This document shows, one piece after another, positions 8,679 to 18,969 of a stretch of 64,000 nt of DNA; the first letter of the stretch is position 1; every line of letters begins with the position of its first letter. The position numbers were made by a program, and so were the translations under genes. The notes below the pieces were generated by a model. It was given only the letters and a program-made list of their open reading frames with translations, had not been told where the DNA came from and did not search any database. The DNA is from Lysobacter sp. TY2-98 (GTDB lineage: Bacteria > Pseudomonadota > Gammaproteobacteria > Xanthomonadales > Xanthomonadaceae): positions 2,870,001 through 2,934,000 of the forward strand of contig NZ_CP031413.1 in assembly GCF_003367355.1 (NCBI RefSeq), written 5' to 3'.

Positions 8679-11600
8679 ATGGCCGCGGCCTCCGATTTCC
8701 GCCTGTACCACTCGAATTCGCTGGAAATCCTCGCCGGACTGATGGCCGAGGAACTCCGGCGGCCGGCGGCTGGGCAGTCGCTGCTGACGCCCGACATCGT
8801 GGTCATCCCGCAGCCGTCCATGCGCCGCTGGCTGCAGGCCACGCTGGCGCAGGCGCATGGCGTCGCCGCGAACATCGTTTTCCTCACGCCGGGCGAGCTG
8901 GTCGCGCGCCTGCTCGACGCCAATGTCGACGGTCGCGATCAGGATCTCGATGCCGACGCCCTGCGCTGGCGGCTGTACGCGCTGCTGCAGGACGAGCGCA
9001 CGATGCGCGATCCGGTGCTGCGCCCGTTGCGTGCGTACCTGTCGCCGGAGACGGGCGAGATCGATGCGCTGAAGGCGTGGTCGCTGGCCGGCGCGCTCGC
9101 CACGACGTTCGATCGTTACCAGGCCTGGCGTCGCGACTGGCTGCTCGCTTGGGACGCCGGCGCGTCGCCGCGCGATCCGCAGGCAGTGCTGTGGCGGCGC
9201 CTGGGCGCTGACCGCCCGCATCGCGCGCGCCGCATCCAGCGCTACCTCGAACGCTTCGGTGTCGACGGCGACGGGACGCCTGCCGGATTGCCCCCTCGAC
9301 TATTCGTGTTCGCCACGCTCAATGTCTCGCCCGACACGCTGCGCGTGATCGCGAGCGCGTCGCGCGTCGGTCCGCTGCACTTCTACCTGCCGTCGCCGGT
9401 CGCCGCGTACTGGGGCGACGTGCGCACGCTGCCGCATCGCCTCGCACTCGGCGACGCCGCTGCGTTCGGCGACGTGCTCGACACCGACGACAACCCGCTG
9501 TTGCAGGCCTGGGGCGCGGCCGGTCGCGACTTCATGGCGGTGCTCGGCGGTTACGAGACCGTGCATCCGTCGTTCGACCTGCCGGCGTACGACGATCCCG
9601 AGGCGCGCGGTTTCGATGCATTGCGCGAGCCGCTGCTCGGGCGCATCAAGCGCGACCTGCTGCATCGTCGCCCCGTGCCGACGACACCGTGGCGCGCGAC
9701 GCTCGACGTCACCGACGCCAGCCTGCAGGTGCATGCGGCACCGACGCGGCTGCGCGAAGTACAAGTGCTGCACGACCAGCTGCGCGCGCTGCTCGAGGAC
9801 GCGCGTTTCGATCCACCGCTGGAGCCGCGCGAGATCGCCGTGCTCGCGCCGGACATCGACCCTTACCTGCCCTACATCGAAGCCGTCTTCGGTGGCGTGC
9901 ACGGCCGCACCGACTTCATTCCCTATACCGTCGCCGACACCAGCCCGCTGGCCGACGAACCGCTGGCCGACGTGTTCTCGCGCCTGCTCGCGCTGCCGGT
10001 GTCGCGCCTCGGCCTGCACGAAGTACTGGACCTGCTCGCGACTCCCGCGATCGCGCAGCACGCGGGACTGGACCCTGCATCGCTCGACCGCCTGCGCGAC
10101 TGGCTGCAGGCCGCCGGTGCGTGCTGGGGCCTCGACGCCGCGCATCGCGTCAAACACGGCGCGCCCGACGACGCTCTCTACACCTGGCAGTTCGCGCTCG
10201 ACCGCCTGCTGATCGGTCATGCGACGGGTTCGGACGCGCTGCTCGGCGACGTCGCCGGTTTTCCCGAACTCGAAGGCAGCGACCTGGCTGCGCTCGACAC
10301 GCTGATCGGTCTCGTCCGCGTTCTCGCGCGCTACGAGCGCGTGCTGTCGAACGCGATGACCGCCGAGCAGTGGCGCGAACGCCTGCTCGCGCTGCTTGCG
10401 GCGGTGTTGCCGGAACGTCCGCGCGACACCGCCGACGAGCGCGCGCTCGACCGCCTGCGCGCGCTGATCGACGACTTCGCTGATGCCGCGCGCCGTGCCG
10501 CGATGACCGCGCCGATCGAGCCCGAGGTCGTGCGTGCGCACTTCGACGCCAAGCTGGCCGAGCCCGACACGCGTGCGCCGTTGATGGGCGGCGGCGTCAG
10601 TTTCGGTCGCATGGTGCCGATGCGCCTCCTGCCGTTCCGCGCGATCTGCATCCTCGGCCTGAACGACGGCGACTTTCCGCGTCGCGATCCCGCGGGCGGT
10701 CTCAACCAGATTGCGCACGAACTCGACGGTCCGCACCGGCGTCGTGGCGACCGCTCGCTACGCGACGACGACCGCTTCATATTCCTGCAGTTGCTGGCGT
10801 CGGCGAACGACGTCTTCTACCTCAGCTACCTCGGCGCCGATCCCCACGACGGCAGCCTGCGTGAACCCTCGGCGCTGGTGCACGAGCTGCTCGACGTCGC
10901 GGCGGGTTATCACGCCGACGCACGGGACGCGCGCAAGCGTTTCGTCGTGCGCCATCCGCTGCAGCCGTTCTCCGCGGAAGCGTTCGGCGCGGACGGCCAC
11001 GGCATCGAGCCGCGGCGTTTCAGCTACCGCGGCGAATGGCAGCAGGCTGCGCACACATCGCCGCTGCGGCGTCGCGAGCTGCCGCCGTGGATCGGCGCGC
11101 CGCTGCCGCACGCGGAACCGCCGACACGCGACGTCGCCTTGCGCGACCTTGCCGCATTCCTGCGCAGCCCGCCCGACGCCTTCCTGCGCCAGCGCCTGCA
11201 ACTGCGCCTGCCCGACGCCGGCGCGCCGCTGATCGACGTCGAACCGCTGGTGCTGGAGCGCCGTGCCACCGATCTGCTGCGCGACGCGGTGTTCGACGCG
11301 CAGGTGAGCGGCCGCACGCAGCAGCTCGCACGTCGCCTGCAATCGCAGGGGCTGTTGCCTGCGGGCGTGTACGGCCAGCGCGTGCTCGACGAAGTCGTCC
11401 ACGAGGTGCGCCCGTTCTCCGAACTGTTCACCGGCTGGCGTGGCGACGCGGGCGCGGACGATGTCGCGATCGACCTCGAACTCGGCGCGCAGCGTCTGCA
11501 CGGCCGCCTGCGCGACGTGCATCCGCACGGCCTCGCGCGCCTGCGTTTCGGCGAGTTGAACGGTCCCACACAGATCGCGCACGGCCTCGACTGGCTCGCC

Positions 11601-11996
11601 GCCTGCGCGCTCGACCGCGCGATGCCGCTGGTGCAGTTCGCGCTGCACGACGGTCGCGTCGCCGCGGTCGAACGCGCACCGATCGCGGCAGCGCAGGCGC
11701 GCGATGTCCTCGCCATGCTGCTCGCACTGCGCGAAACCGGGCTCACCGAACCGCTTCCCTTCGGCGCCTACGCGGGCTGGGCCTGGTACGACGGCCAGGA
11801 CGATCGCGCCTGGAAAGCCGCGCGCGAACGCTGGCTCAACGTACGTGGCTGGGCCGAAGGCGGGACGCCGGCGATGCAACTCGCCCTGCGCGGTCGCGAT
11901 CCGTTCGCGCGCGAGGATGCGGCGGCGCGGTTCCAGGCGCTCGCGCGTCGCGTCTTCGACGCCGTGCTGCATGCACGCGCGGAGATCGACGCATGA
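8679..11996 (+). CDS. recC: Exodeoxyribonuclease V subunit gamma, RecC
   Basis: A 1105-residue RecC, the Chi-recognition subunit of RecBCD, which processes double-strand breaks. It carries an inactivated SF1 helicase fold plus a C-terminal dead-nuclease-like domain. Visible family sequences are LYHSNSLEILAGLM at the N terminus, IVVIPQPSMRRWL, RAICILGLNDGDFPR and FLQLLASANDVFYLSYLG. The ATG at 8679 starts directly at the conserved N terminus; the upstream in-frame extension to 8481 is rejected for low similarity and odd codons. Its stop overlaps the recB ATG (ATGA). Confidence 0.94.
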   Translation: MAAASDFRLYHSNSLEILAGLMAEELRRPAAGQSLLTPDIVVIPQPSMRRWLQATLAQAHGVAANIVFLTPGELVARLLDANVDGRDQDLDADALRWRLYALLQDERTMRDPVLRPLRAYLSPETGEIDALKAWSLAGALATTFDRYQAWRRDWLLAWDAGASPRDPQAVLWRRLGADRPHRARRIQRYLERFGVDGDGTPAGLPPRLFVFATLNVSPDTLRVIASASRVGPLHFYLPSPVAAYWGDVRTLPHRLALGDAAAFGDVLDTDDNPLLQAWGAAGRDFMAVLGGYETVHPSFDLPAYDDPEARGFDALREPLLGRIKRDLLHRRPVPTTPWRATLDVTDASLQVHAAPTRLREVQVLHDQLRALLEDARFDPPLEPREIAVLAPDIDPYLPYIEAVFGGVHGRTDFIPYTVADTSPLADEPLADVFSRLLALPVSRLGLHEVLDLLATPAIAQHAGLDPASLDRLRDWLQAAGACWGLDAAHRVKHGAPDDALYTWQFALDRLLIGHATGSDALLGDVAGFPELEGSDLAALDTLIGLVRVLARYERVLSNAMTAEQWRERLLALLAAVLPERPRDTADERALDRLRALIDDFADAARRAAMTAPIEPEVVRAHFDAKLAEPDTRAPLMGGGVSFGRMVPMRLLPFRAICILGLNDGDFPRRDPAGGLNQIAHELDGPHRRRGDRSLRDDDRFIFLQLLASANDVFYLSYLGADPHDGSLREPSALVHELLDVAAGYHADARDARKRFVVRHPLQPFSAEAFGADGHGIEPRRFSYRGEWQQAAHTSPLRRRELPPWIGAPLPHAEPPTRDVALRDLAAFLRSPPDAFLRQRLQLRLPDAGAPLIDVEPLVLERRATDLLRDAVFDAQVSGRTQQLARRLQSQGLLPAGVYGQRVLDEVVHEVRPFSELFTGWRGDAGADDVAIDLELGAQRLHGRLRDVHPHGLARLRFGELNGPTQIAHGLDWLAACALDRAMPLVQFALHDGRVAAVERAPIAAAQARDVLAMLLALRETGLTEPLPFGAYAGWAWYDGQDDRAWKAARERWLNVRGWAEGGTPAMQLALRGRDPFAREDAAARFQALARRVFDAVLHARAEIDA

Positions 11997-14900
11997 GCAT
12001 CGTCGACCTGCCGCCGCCCGATCTCGCCGCGCACGACGAAGTCGACCCGTTTCTCGATATGCCGCTGACCGGCATCCGCCTGATCGAGGCGAGCGCGGGC
12101 ACGGGCAAGACATTCACGCTGGCGACGATCGTCACCCGCCTCGTCGTCGAGCGCGGCCTGCGCGTCGGCCAGATTCTCGCGGTGACGTTCACCGAAGCGG
12201 CGACACAGGAACTGCGCGAGCGCCTGCGTCGACGTCTGCAGCTTCTGGCGCGCGTCGCTTCGGGTGCAGCCGTCGAGGGTGACGAATCGGAAGTCGCGCT
12301 GTGTCGCGAACTCGTCGAACGCCAGCAGCGCGTCGAGGATCCGGTCGCGTTGCGACGCCGGCTGCAGCAGGCGGCGGCCGAGATCGATGCCGCAGCGGTG
12401 CACACCATCCACGGCTTTTGCACGCGCGTGCTCGCCGACCACGCGCTGGAAACCGGCGCGTCCTTCCACGACGCCGGCACACCGGGCGACGATCGCGCCC
12501 TGCTCGAGATCGTTGCGCACGACCTGTGGCGCACGCTCGCCGCCGACGCGGGCGATGCCGAACTGCTGGCGACGTGGTGGAGTTCGCCCGAAGCGCTCGC
12601 CGCCGATCTGGGCGAGCTGCTGCGCGCGACGGCGCTGCGTCCCGACGCACCGACGAGCACCGAATCGCCGATGCCGGCGCTGCACGTCGCCGCCGCTGCG
12701 CTGCGCGATGCCTGGCGCACACACGGTGTGGAGCTGCGTGGCGCGATCGAAGCCGCACTCGCCGGCAAGGTCCTGAGCGCGACCAGTTACAAGGTGCCGA
12801 CACTCACCGCGTTGTACGACGCGCTCGATGGTTGGCGCGATGAAGACATCGCCGCGCCCGCCAAACTCGAGCTGCTGTCGACCGTCAAGCTCGCCGCCTG
12901 CACCAACAAGGGCAAGGATGCGCAGCGCCCGCAGTCGCCACTGTGCACTGCGGTCGATACGTATCTCGCGCGTCGCGCCGATTACGACACCTGGCTCGAT
13001 GCACGCCGGCTCGCGTTGCTGCATCGCGTGCGCACGCTCGCCGGCAAGCAGCTCGCGCAGGTCAAGCGCCAGCAGCACCTGCGCAGCTTCGACGACCTGA
13101 TCGACGACGTCGCCCGCGCACTCGACGGCCCGCACGGCCGCGCGCTCACCGCGCAGCTGCGGCGCCAGTACCGCGCGGCGCTGGTCGACGAGTTCCAGGA
13201 CACCGATGCACGGCAGTGGTCGATCTTCCGCCGTGTCTTCGCGGACGACGCCGCCAACGCGCCGCTGCTGCTCGACGATGACGTCCATGTGGCACCGTTC
13301 CTCGCATTGATCGGCGACCCCAAACAGGCGATCTACGGGTTTCGTGGCGGCGACGTGCACACCTACTTGCGTGCACGTGACGTCGCCCAGCCGGCGCCGT
13401 CGCTGCTGCGCAATTTCCGCTCGCGGCCCGGCGTTTTGCGTGCGATCGAGCGGCTCTACGCGAACGGTGGGGAGACGGCGTTCGTCGACGCACGCATCCG
13501 CTTCCAGTCGGTGGATGCGGGGGGACGTCGCGGTGACGACGCATGCCTGCGCGATGGCGCACCGATGCCCGCGCTCACGATTCGCCGGCTGCCAGCGACG
13601 GTCGACGGCAAGCCGCTCGACGCCGACGCGTCGCGCCGTGACGCCACGCGCGCGTGTGCGGCCGCGATCCGCGATGCGCTCGCATCGGGCGCGGACGGAA
13701 CGTTCACCGTCGATGGCCGCGCGGTCGAGCCGGGCGACATCGCCGTGCTGGTGCGCAAGCACGACGAGGCGCTGCGCATGCAGCGCGCACTCAGCGCTCT
13801 CGGCATTCCGGCGGTCACTGCGGGACGCGCCAGCCTGTTCGCGACGCCGCAGGCAATGGAACTGCTCGCGATATTCGACGCCCTGCTCGCGCCCGCCGAC
13901 GTGCCACGTCTCAACGCCGCGCTCGCGACGGTCCTGATCGGCTTCGATGCCGCGCGCATCGACGCGCTGATGCGCGACGACGTCGCCCGCGCGCGTCAAC
14001 TCGCGCACGCGCTGGCATGGCGCGAACGCTGGCTGCGCGCCGGCCCGCTCGCACTGGTCAACGAGCTGTGCTCGGCGAATGCACCGCGCCTGCTGGAACT
14101 CATCGACGGCGAGCGTCGCCTGTCGGACTTCATGCAGCTCGGAGAAGCGCTGCAGGACGCCGGGCAACGCGCGCTCGGGCCACAGGGTCTGGTCGACTGG
14201 CTGCGCGCCCGCATCGCCAGCGCCGACGATCGCGATCCCGAACAACAGCTGCGACTCGAATCCGATGCGCGCCGCGTGCAGATCCTCACCGTCCACAAGA
14301 GCAAGGGCCTCGAGTTCCCGCTGGTGTATCTCCCCTTCGCCGCGATCGGCAGCGCCGCGAAATCGCCGCGCTGGTGCAACGTGCACGATGGCGACACGCG
14401 CGTGCTCGACCTGCAGCCCGACGATGCCTGCAAACGCCAGTGGCGTGACGACGAAGCCGCCGAGGACGCGCGCCTGCTCTACGTCGCCCTGACTCGCGCC
14501 GAACACGCGCTCTGGCTGTGCACAGGGCCGCTGTATGCGCAGGCGTCGACGCCGCTCGCGAAGCTGCTCGGGGATATCGATGCGCTCGCCGATGGCGATG
14601 TGGTCATCGAAGACGGCCCGGTGGATGGGGTCGAGCGGATGCTGATGGCTGGCGACCGCACGGCGCAGCCGCCGCGCGCCCGCACGGCACGGCGCACGCT
14701 CGCGCGCGACTGGGCGGTCTACTCCTTCAGCGCGCTCGCGCGCCTCGGCAGCGGCAGCGTGGAAACGCTGTTGCCGCGCGATGAGCGCGCGGCTGCGCCG
14801 GACGAACCGCTGCCGGCCGCTGCGCCGCTCGACGTCGCCGCCGAACTCGTCGCCGCGGCCGCCGACGATCCACGCTTCGCCGGCGCACGCTTCGGCGACG

Positions 14901-15601
14901 TGGTGCATGCCGCGTTCGAGACGGTCGACTTCGCGGCATGGCGCGGCTGGCGCGAGGGTCCGCCACCGAGCGGTCAGTCGGACGCGCTGGTCGACGCGTT
15001 CCGCGGCGAAGGCTATTCGCAGGCCGAGATCGACGACGGCCTGCCGCTGCTCGCCGCCCTCGTCGGCCACACGCTCACCGTCGCACTGCCCGAAGGCGCG
15101 CGCCTGTGCGACGTGCCGGCGGACGCGCGTCGCGCCGAAATGGAATTCCATTTCGCACTCGACCACGTCGGCGTCGACGCGCTGCTCGCCACGGTGCAGG
15201 CGCACGGCCTGCTCACCGCGCGCGAAGGCTTCGGCGCACGACGCACGCTCGATGGCCTGATGACCGGCAAGATCGACCTGATCTACACGCACGGCGACCG
15301 CTACTTCGTGCTCGACTACAAGACCAATCGCCTGCCCGACTACGCACCCGCGTCGCTGGCTCGTGCCATGCACGACGGCGAGTACACGCTGCAGGCCGCG
15401 ATCTACACGCTCGCGCTGCATCGCTGGTTGCGCTTCCGGCTCGGCGCGGCCTACGACTACGAGCGCGACATGGGCGGTCTGCGCTACGTGTTCTGCCGCG
15501 GTGTCGATGCGCGTCGCGCGTCGTCGCCCGGCGTGTATGCCGATCGTCTGCCGTTCGCGTTGATCGATGCGCTCGATCGCCTGTTCGGAGGCGTGGCATG
15601 A
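11993..15601 (+). CDS. recB: Exodeoxyribonuclease V subunit beta, RecB
   Basis: A 1202-residue RecB: 3'-to-5' SF1A helicase plus the only nuclease site of RecBCD. Walker A is IEASAGTGKTFTL (31-43). Further motifs are AVTFTEAATQELRERLRRRL, LVDEFQDTD, LIGDPKQAIYGFRGGD, VQILTVHKSKGLEFPLVY and LLYVALTRAEHALW. The C-terminal nuclease domain carries GKIDLIY and VLDYKTN (about 1088-1110) with the catalytic Asp/Lys. It overlaps recC and recD by four bases each. E. coli has ptrA between recC and recB; here the three subunits are contiguous. Confidence 0.95.
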   Translation: MSIVDLPPPDLAAHDEVDPFLDMPLTGIRLIEASAGTGKTFTLATIVTRLVVERGLRVGQILAVTFTEAATQELRERLRRRLQLLARVASGAAVEGDESEVALCRELVERQQRVEDPVALRRRLQQAAAEIDAAAVHTIHGFCTRVLADHALETGASFHDAGTPGDDRALLEIVAHDLWRTLAADAGDAELLATWWSSPEALAADLGELLRATALRPDAPTSTESPMPALHVAAAALRDAWRTHGVELRGAIEAALAGKVLSATSYKVPTLTALYDALDGWRDEDIAAPAKLELLSTVKLAACTNKGKDAQRPQSPLCTAVDTYLARRADYDTWLDARRLALLHRVRTLAGKQLAQVKRQQHLRSFDDLIDDVARALDGPHGRALTAQLRRQYRAALVDEFQDTDARQWSIFRRVFADDAANAPLLLDDDVHVAPFLALIGDPKQAIYGFRGGDVHTYLRARDVAQPAPSLLRNFRSRPGVLRAIERLYANGGETAFVDARIRFQSVDAGGRRGDDACLRDGAPMPALTIRRLPATVDGKPLDADASRRDATRACAAAIRDALASGADGTFTVDGRAVEPGDIAVLVRKHDEALRMQRALSALGIPAVTAGRASLFATPQAMELLAIFDALLAPADVPRLNAALATVLIGFDAARIDALMRDDVARARQLAHALAWRERWLRAGPLALVNELCSANAPRLLELIDGERRLSDFMQLGEALQDAGQRALGPQGLVDWLRARIASADDRDPEQQLRLESDARRVQILTVHKSKGLEFPLVYLPFAAIGSAAKSPRWCNVHDGDTRVLDLQPDDACKRQWRDDEAAEDARLLYVALTRAEHALWLCTGPLYAQASTPLAKLLGDIDALADGDVVIEDGPVDGVERMLMAGDRTAQPPRARTARRTLARDWAVYSFSALARLGSGSVETLLPRDERAAAPDEPLPAAAPLDVAAELVAAAADDPRFAGARFGDVVHAAFETVDFAAWRGWREGPPPSGQSDALVDAFRGEGYSQAEIDDGLPLLAALVGHTLTVALPEGARLCDVPADARRAEMEFHFALDHVGVDALLATVQAHGLLTAREGFGARRTLDGLMTGKIDLIYTHGDRYFVLDYKTNRLPDYAPASLARAMHDGEYTLQAAIYTLALHRWLRFRLGAAYDYERDMGGLRYVFCRGVDARRASSPGVYADRLPFALIDALDRLFGGVA

Positions 15602-17343
15602 GCCTGCTCGATACGCTCCAGCGAAGTGGTGCGGTGCGGCCGATCGATCTCGCACTCGCGCATGCGTTGCAGCGCGTGGATGGCGCCGTCGCCGAGCCGG
15701 TGCTGGTGGCGGCCGCGCTGGCGTCGTATGCGGTGGCCCAAGGGCATGCCGCGTTCGATCTCGACGGCGCGCGCGATCTGGTCGAAGGGACGATCGACTG
15801 GCCCGATACGATGGACTGGCGCGAGGCGCTCGCCGCCTGCACGTGGATCGCGAAGCCGGATGCCGACGTCGAGAGCGATGCCGCCGCGCCGCTCGTCGTC
15901 GAACAGGGCCGCGTCTACCTGCGCCGCTATCGCGAATACGAGCGACGCCTGGCGATCGCGCTGACGCGGTTGAGCGCTGCGACGATTCCGCCTGCACTCG
16001 CCGATATCGATGCGTTGCATGCACGGCTTTTCCCGCAGCGCGACGCCGGCGACGCGCAGGCCGAGGCGGCGCGCCGCGCGCTCGAGTCGCCGGTGCTGCT
16101 GGTCACCGGCGGCCCCGGCACCGGCAAGACCACCACGATCGCGCGCGTGCTCCTGCTGCTGGCCGCGCAGGCGCGTGCGACCGGCGCCGCGCCGCTGCGC
16201 ATCGCGCTGGCCGCGCCCACCGGCCGCGCCGCCGATCGCATGGCCGGCAGCGTGCGCCGCATCGCCGACGACCTGCGCGGTGCGGGCATCGACGCCGAAC
16301 TTTGCGATGCGCTGCCCACCACCGCGTCGACGCTGCACCGCCTGCTGGGTCTGGTGCCCGGGCAGACGCGCGCGCGCTTCGATGCGAAACAGCCGCTTCG
16401 CGTGGATGTGCTGGTGGTCGACGAAGCGTCGATGGTCGACCTGCCGCTGATGTGCAAGCTGGCGGAAGCCTTGCCGACCGGCGCGCGCCTGCTGCTGCTC
16501 GGTGATCGCGACCAGCTGCCGTCGGTCGAGGCGGGCGACGTGCTCGCCGCGCTCGCCGACGCAGCCGATGTGGCGCCATCCCCGCGCACGCCGCTCGCGG
16601 GCCGTCGCGCGCATCTCGATCGCGGTTACCGGCAGACCGACGCGCTGCGGCTCGAACCGGTCGCCGACGCCGTGCGCCGCGGCGATGTCGATGCGACGCT
16701 AGCGCGCCTGCGGGGCGGAGCGAGCGGCGTGACGTTCCACGAGGACGCGCTCGATCCACTGACACCGTCCCTGCGTGAGCAGCTGCTGGCGCCTTGGCGC
16801 GAACTGCGCGATTGCACGGATCCGCGCGAAGCACTCGCGCGCGTCAATCGCACGCGCCTGCTCACCGCGCTGCGCGACGGACCGCAGGGTGCGACGCAAC
16901 TCAATGCCCGTATCGAGGCCGCGCTCGCCGGCACGCAGCGCGAGACCTACTTCCCCGGCCGCCTGTTGATGATCACCGAGAACAGCACGCGCCACGGCCT
17001 GTTCAACGGCGACGTGGGCGTCTGCCTGCGCGATGACGACGGCACGCTGCTGGCATGGTTCGAAGGCGCCGATGGCGTGCGCGCCTTTCCGCCGGGCGCG
17101 CTGCCGGCGCATACCGGCGGGTTCGCGATCACTGTGCACAAGGCGCAGGGCTCGGAGTTCGATCGCGTCTGGCTGCAGTTGCCGGCGGTCGACACGCGCG
17201 TGCTGTCGCGCGAACTGCTCTACACCGGCATCACGCGTGCACGCAGCACGCTGCACGTGCTCGGGCCGGCGTCGGCGATCGCGTCCGCGCTGTCGCGCCA
17301 TGCGCGGCGCGTTTCCGGCCTCGCGCGTCGACTCGGTGCGTAG
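15598..17343 (+). CDS. recD: Exodeoxyribonuclease V subunit alpha, RecD
   Basis: A 581-residue RecD, the 5'-to-3' SF1B helicase of RecBCD. Walker A GGPGTGKTTT is near residue 168, with VLVVDEASMVDLPLM (Walker B), LLLLGDRDQLPSVEAGDVLA, and C-terminal motifs FAITVHKAQGSEFDRV and LLYTGITRARSTLHVLG. The length is close to E. coli RecD (608). The ATG at 15598 overlaps the recB stop (ATGA). No terminator-like hairpin is obvious within 50 nt of the stop. Confidence 0.95.
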   Translation: MSLLDTLQRSGAVRPIDLALAHALQRVDGAVAEPVLVAAALASYAVAQGHAAFDLDGARDLVEGTIDWPDTMDWREALAACTWIAKPDADVESDAAAPLVVEQGRVYLRRYREYERRLAIALTRLSAATIPPALADIDALHARLFPQRDAGDAQAEAARRALESPVLLVTGGPGTGKTTTIARVLLLLAAQARATGAAPLRIALAAPTGRAADRMAGSVRRIADDLRGAGIDAELCDALPTTASTLHRLLGLVPGQTRARFDAKQPLRVDVLVVDEASMVDLPLMCKLAEALPTGARLLLLGDRDQLPSVEAGDVLAALADAADVAPSPRTPLAGRRAHLDRGYRQTDALRLEPVADAVRRGDVDATLARLRGGASGVTFHEDALDPLTPSLREQLLAPWRELRDCTDPREALARVNRTRLLTALRDGPQGATQLNARIEAALAGTQRETYFPGRLLMITENSTRHGLFNGDVGVCLRDDDGTLLAWFEGADGVRAFPPGALPAHTGGFAITVHKAQGSEFDRVWLQLPAVDTRVLSRELLYTGITRARSTLHVLGPASAIASALSRHARRVSGLARRLGA

Positions 17344-17537
17344 AACGCGAGTCGCGCGCAAGACCATCTCGGATCAAGGCCGCGTCAATGAATGCGCGCA
17401 GCGTCGCGCGTTAAGCGGCCATTTTCCAAAACGACGCATTTCTTCACTCGCGATGTACCGGTCGCTGCACACAGTCGTTGCGCCGCAGCGAATGCGCTGC
17501 CGGTCCTTCCCCACGTAGAAGAACACGGAGTCCAACG

Positions 17538-17999
17538 ATGAGCGATGTCAAGAAAGACCATAACCTCGGTTCCGGCACGGGCGCAGTGGCGGGTGCCCTC
17601 ACGGGTGCAGCAGTCGGTTCGGCCGCGGGCCCGGTCGGCAGCCTCGTCGGTGCGGTCGCCGGTGGCGTGATCGGTTCCAAGGCGGGCGACTCGATCGCCG
17701 AAGCCGTGAATCCGACGGGCTACGAGAAGCACTTCCAGGACACCTACACGAAGACGCCGTACTACAACAGCTCGCGCGACTGGAACGACTACCAGCCCGC
17801 GTACAAGTACGGCTACGACACTTACGGCGAGTATCGCGGCAAGCAGTTCGACTCGGTCGAGCCGGAACTCGAGCGCAAGTGGGACGCCACGAAGGGCAAC
17901 TCGCGTCTGGCGTGGGACGAAGCCCGCGGCGCGGTGCGCGACGGCTGGCACCACATCGAGCGCGCCATCCCGGGCGACGCGGACAACGACGGCCGTTAA
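17538..17999 (+). CDS. Glycine-zipper hypothetical protein
   Basis: A 153-residue protein of unknown function. Residues about 10-60 form a small-residue hydrophobic segment of GxxxG/AxxxG type ([31 protein letters not shown]), as in glycine-zipper proteins that insert into or span membranes. The rest is polar and rich in Tyr, Asp and Lys ([26 protein letters not shown]). There is no signal peptide. An ACGGAG Shine-Dalgarno-like element precedes the ATG. It stands alone, 194 nt after recD. Similar proteins are often annotated as stress- or osmotically induced; I see nothing that proves this here. Confidence 0.8.
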   Translation: MSDVKKDHNLGSGTGAVAGALTGAAVGSAAGPVGSLVGAVAGGVIGSKAGDSIAEAVNPTGYEKHFQDTYTKTPYYNSSRDWNDYQPAYKYGYDTYGEYRGKQFDSVEPELERKWDATKGNSRLAWDEARGAVRDGWHHIERAIPGDADNDGR

Positions 18000-18192
18000 G
18001 AGGCGGCTTGCGCGGCATAGCCGCGCAGCCTCGCAACGCGCGGCGCGTGCTACGCGCCGCAGGAGTTCGAAGACCCGCCGCATCAGGGCGAATCATCGAA
18101 ATCCGTCACCGGGAGTCACCACCGGTCGCCGCACGCGCCACGCGCGGCGACCGGTTTCTGCTCCAAACGCTGCGACTGCTACCCGCAGCACG
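18000..18192 (+). ncRNA. Hairpin-rich segment, possible small RNA
   Basis: No ORF here has coding character. Three strong hairpins are visible: 18010-18016 with 18020-18026; 18040-18048 with 18052-18060 (9 bp, 3-nt loop); and 18121-18132 with 18144-18155 (12 bp). A textbook intrinsic terminator at 18193-18225 follows, as expected of a structured sRNA or a long structured 3'/5' UTR. I do not recognise a known RNA family. It could simply be the structured trailer of the glycine-zipper gene. Confidence 0.3.
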
Positions 18193-18225
18193 AAGGCCGG
18201 CCTCGTCGCCGGCCTTCTTCTTTTT
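18193..18225 (+). terminator. Intrinsic terminator upstream of folE
   Basis: AAGGCCGGC (18193-18201) pairs with GCCGGCCTT (18208-18216) across a 6-nt loop and runs straight into TTCTTCTTTTTC. It would end transcription from the glycine-zipper gene or from the hairpin-rich segment before folE. Confidence 0.8.
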
Positions 18226-18316
18226 CGACGCGGCGGGACGCCGCATTCCGCGCGCGCCGCGCCTCGCGTCCGGCCGCCCGCGGTACGATGCGCGCGTTCA
18301 CGAGCAGGACGTTCCC

Positions 18317-18910
18317 ATGGCCGACACCGACAAGCCCTCCCGCGAAGACGCCGAAGCCGCGGTCCGCACACTGTTGCGCTGGGCGGGCGACGATCCCGAT
18401 CGCGAGGGACTGCTCGATACGCCGCGTCGCGTGGTCAAGGCCTACGGCGACTGGTTCAGCGGCTACGACACGTGTCCGCGCACCTATCTCGAGCGCACGT
18501 TCGAGGAAGTGGCCGGCTACGACGAGATGGTCGTGCTGCGCGACATCGACTTCGAAAGCCACTGCGAGCACCACATGGCGCCGATCATCGGCCGCGCCCA
18601 TGTCGGCTATCTGCCGAACGGCAAGGTCGTCGGCATCAGCAAGCTCGCGCGCGTGGTGGAGAGCTTCGCGCGGCGCTTCCAGGTGCAGGAGAAGATGACC
18701 GCGCAGATCGCCGAAGTCATCGACCGCGTGCTGCAGCCCAAGGGCGTCGCCGTCGTCGTCGAGGCCACGCACGAATGCATGACCACGCGCGGCGTGCACA
18801 AGCGTGGCGTGAGCATGGCGACGTCGACCATGCTCGGCGCGTTCCGCGACGACGCGCGCACGCGCGCCGAATTCCTGCAGTTCATCCGCAACGGTCAGCC
18901 CCACCGCTGA
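18317..18910 (+). CDS. folE: GTP cyclohydrolase I FolE
   Basis: A 197-residue type I GTP cyclohydrolase, converting GTP to 7,8-dihydroneopterin triphosphate in the folate/tetrahydropterin pathway. Zinc ligands are visible as Cys83 and His86 in SHCEHHMAP and Cys154 in THECMTTRG. The substrate-binding segment [20 protein letters not shown] and the C-terminal [11 protein letters not shown] are intact. The ATG at 18317 has a weak GCAGGA upstream. TACGAT at 18283-18288 is a plausible -10 element, giving a short leader. The upstream in-frame extension to 17879 runs through the terminator and is rejected. Confidence 0.95.
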   Translation: MADTDKPSREDAEAAVRTLLRWAGDDPDREGLLDTPRRVVKAYGDWFSGYDTCPRTYLERTFEEVAGYDEMVVLRDIDFESHCEHHMAPIIGRAHVGYLPNGKVVGISKLARVVESFARRFQVQEKMTAQIAEVIDRVLQPKGVAVVVEATHECMTTRGVHKRGVSMATSTMLGAFRDDARTRAEFLQFIRNGQPHR

Positions 18911-18969
18911 CCGCGACCGCGCGTTCACCGCCCGCCGCGTCCACTCGGCGGACTCACGGAGCACGCGCG

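Noticed and set aside
11768..16024. A 1418-codon open frame antisense to recB/recD
   Set aside because: It is the mirror of highly biased G/C third-position codons in recB. The translation is a Q/R/H/A-rich string without domain features.
18055..18080. tRNA-like GGAGTTCGAAGACC
   Set aside because: Only the T-loop-like GTTCGA is present. No acceptor stem, anticodon arm or CCA can be built around it.
18193..18316. Pterin riboswitch controlling folE
   Set aside because: The terminator at 18193-18225 ends before the folE promoter-like TACGAT, and no alternative pairing with the start region is visible.
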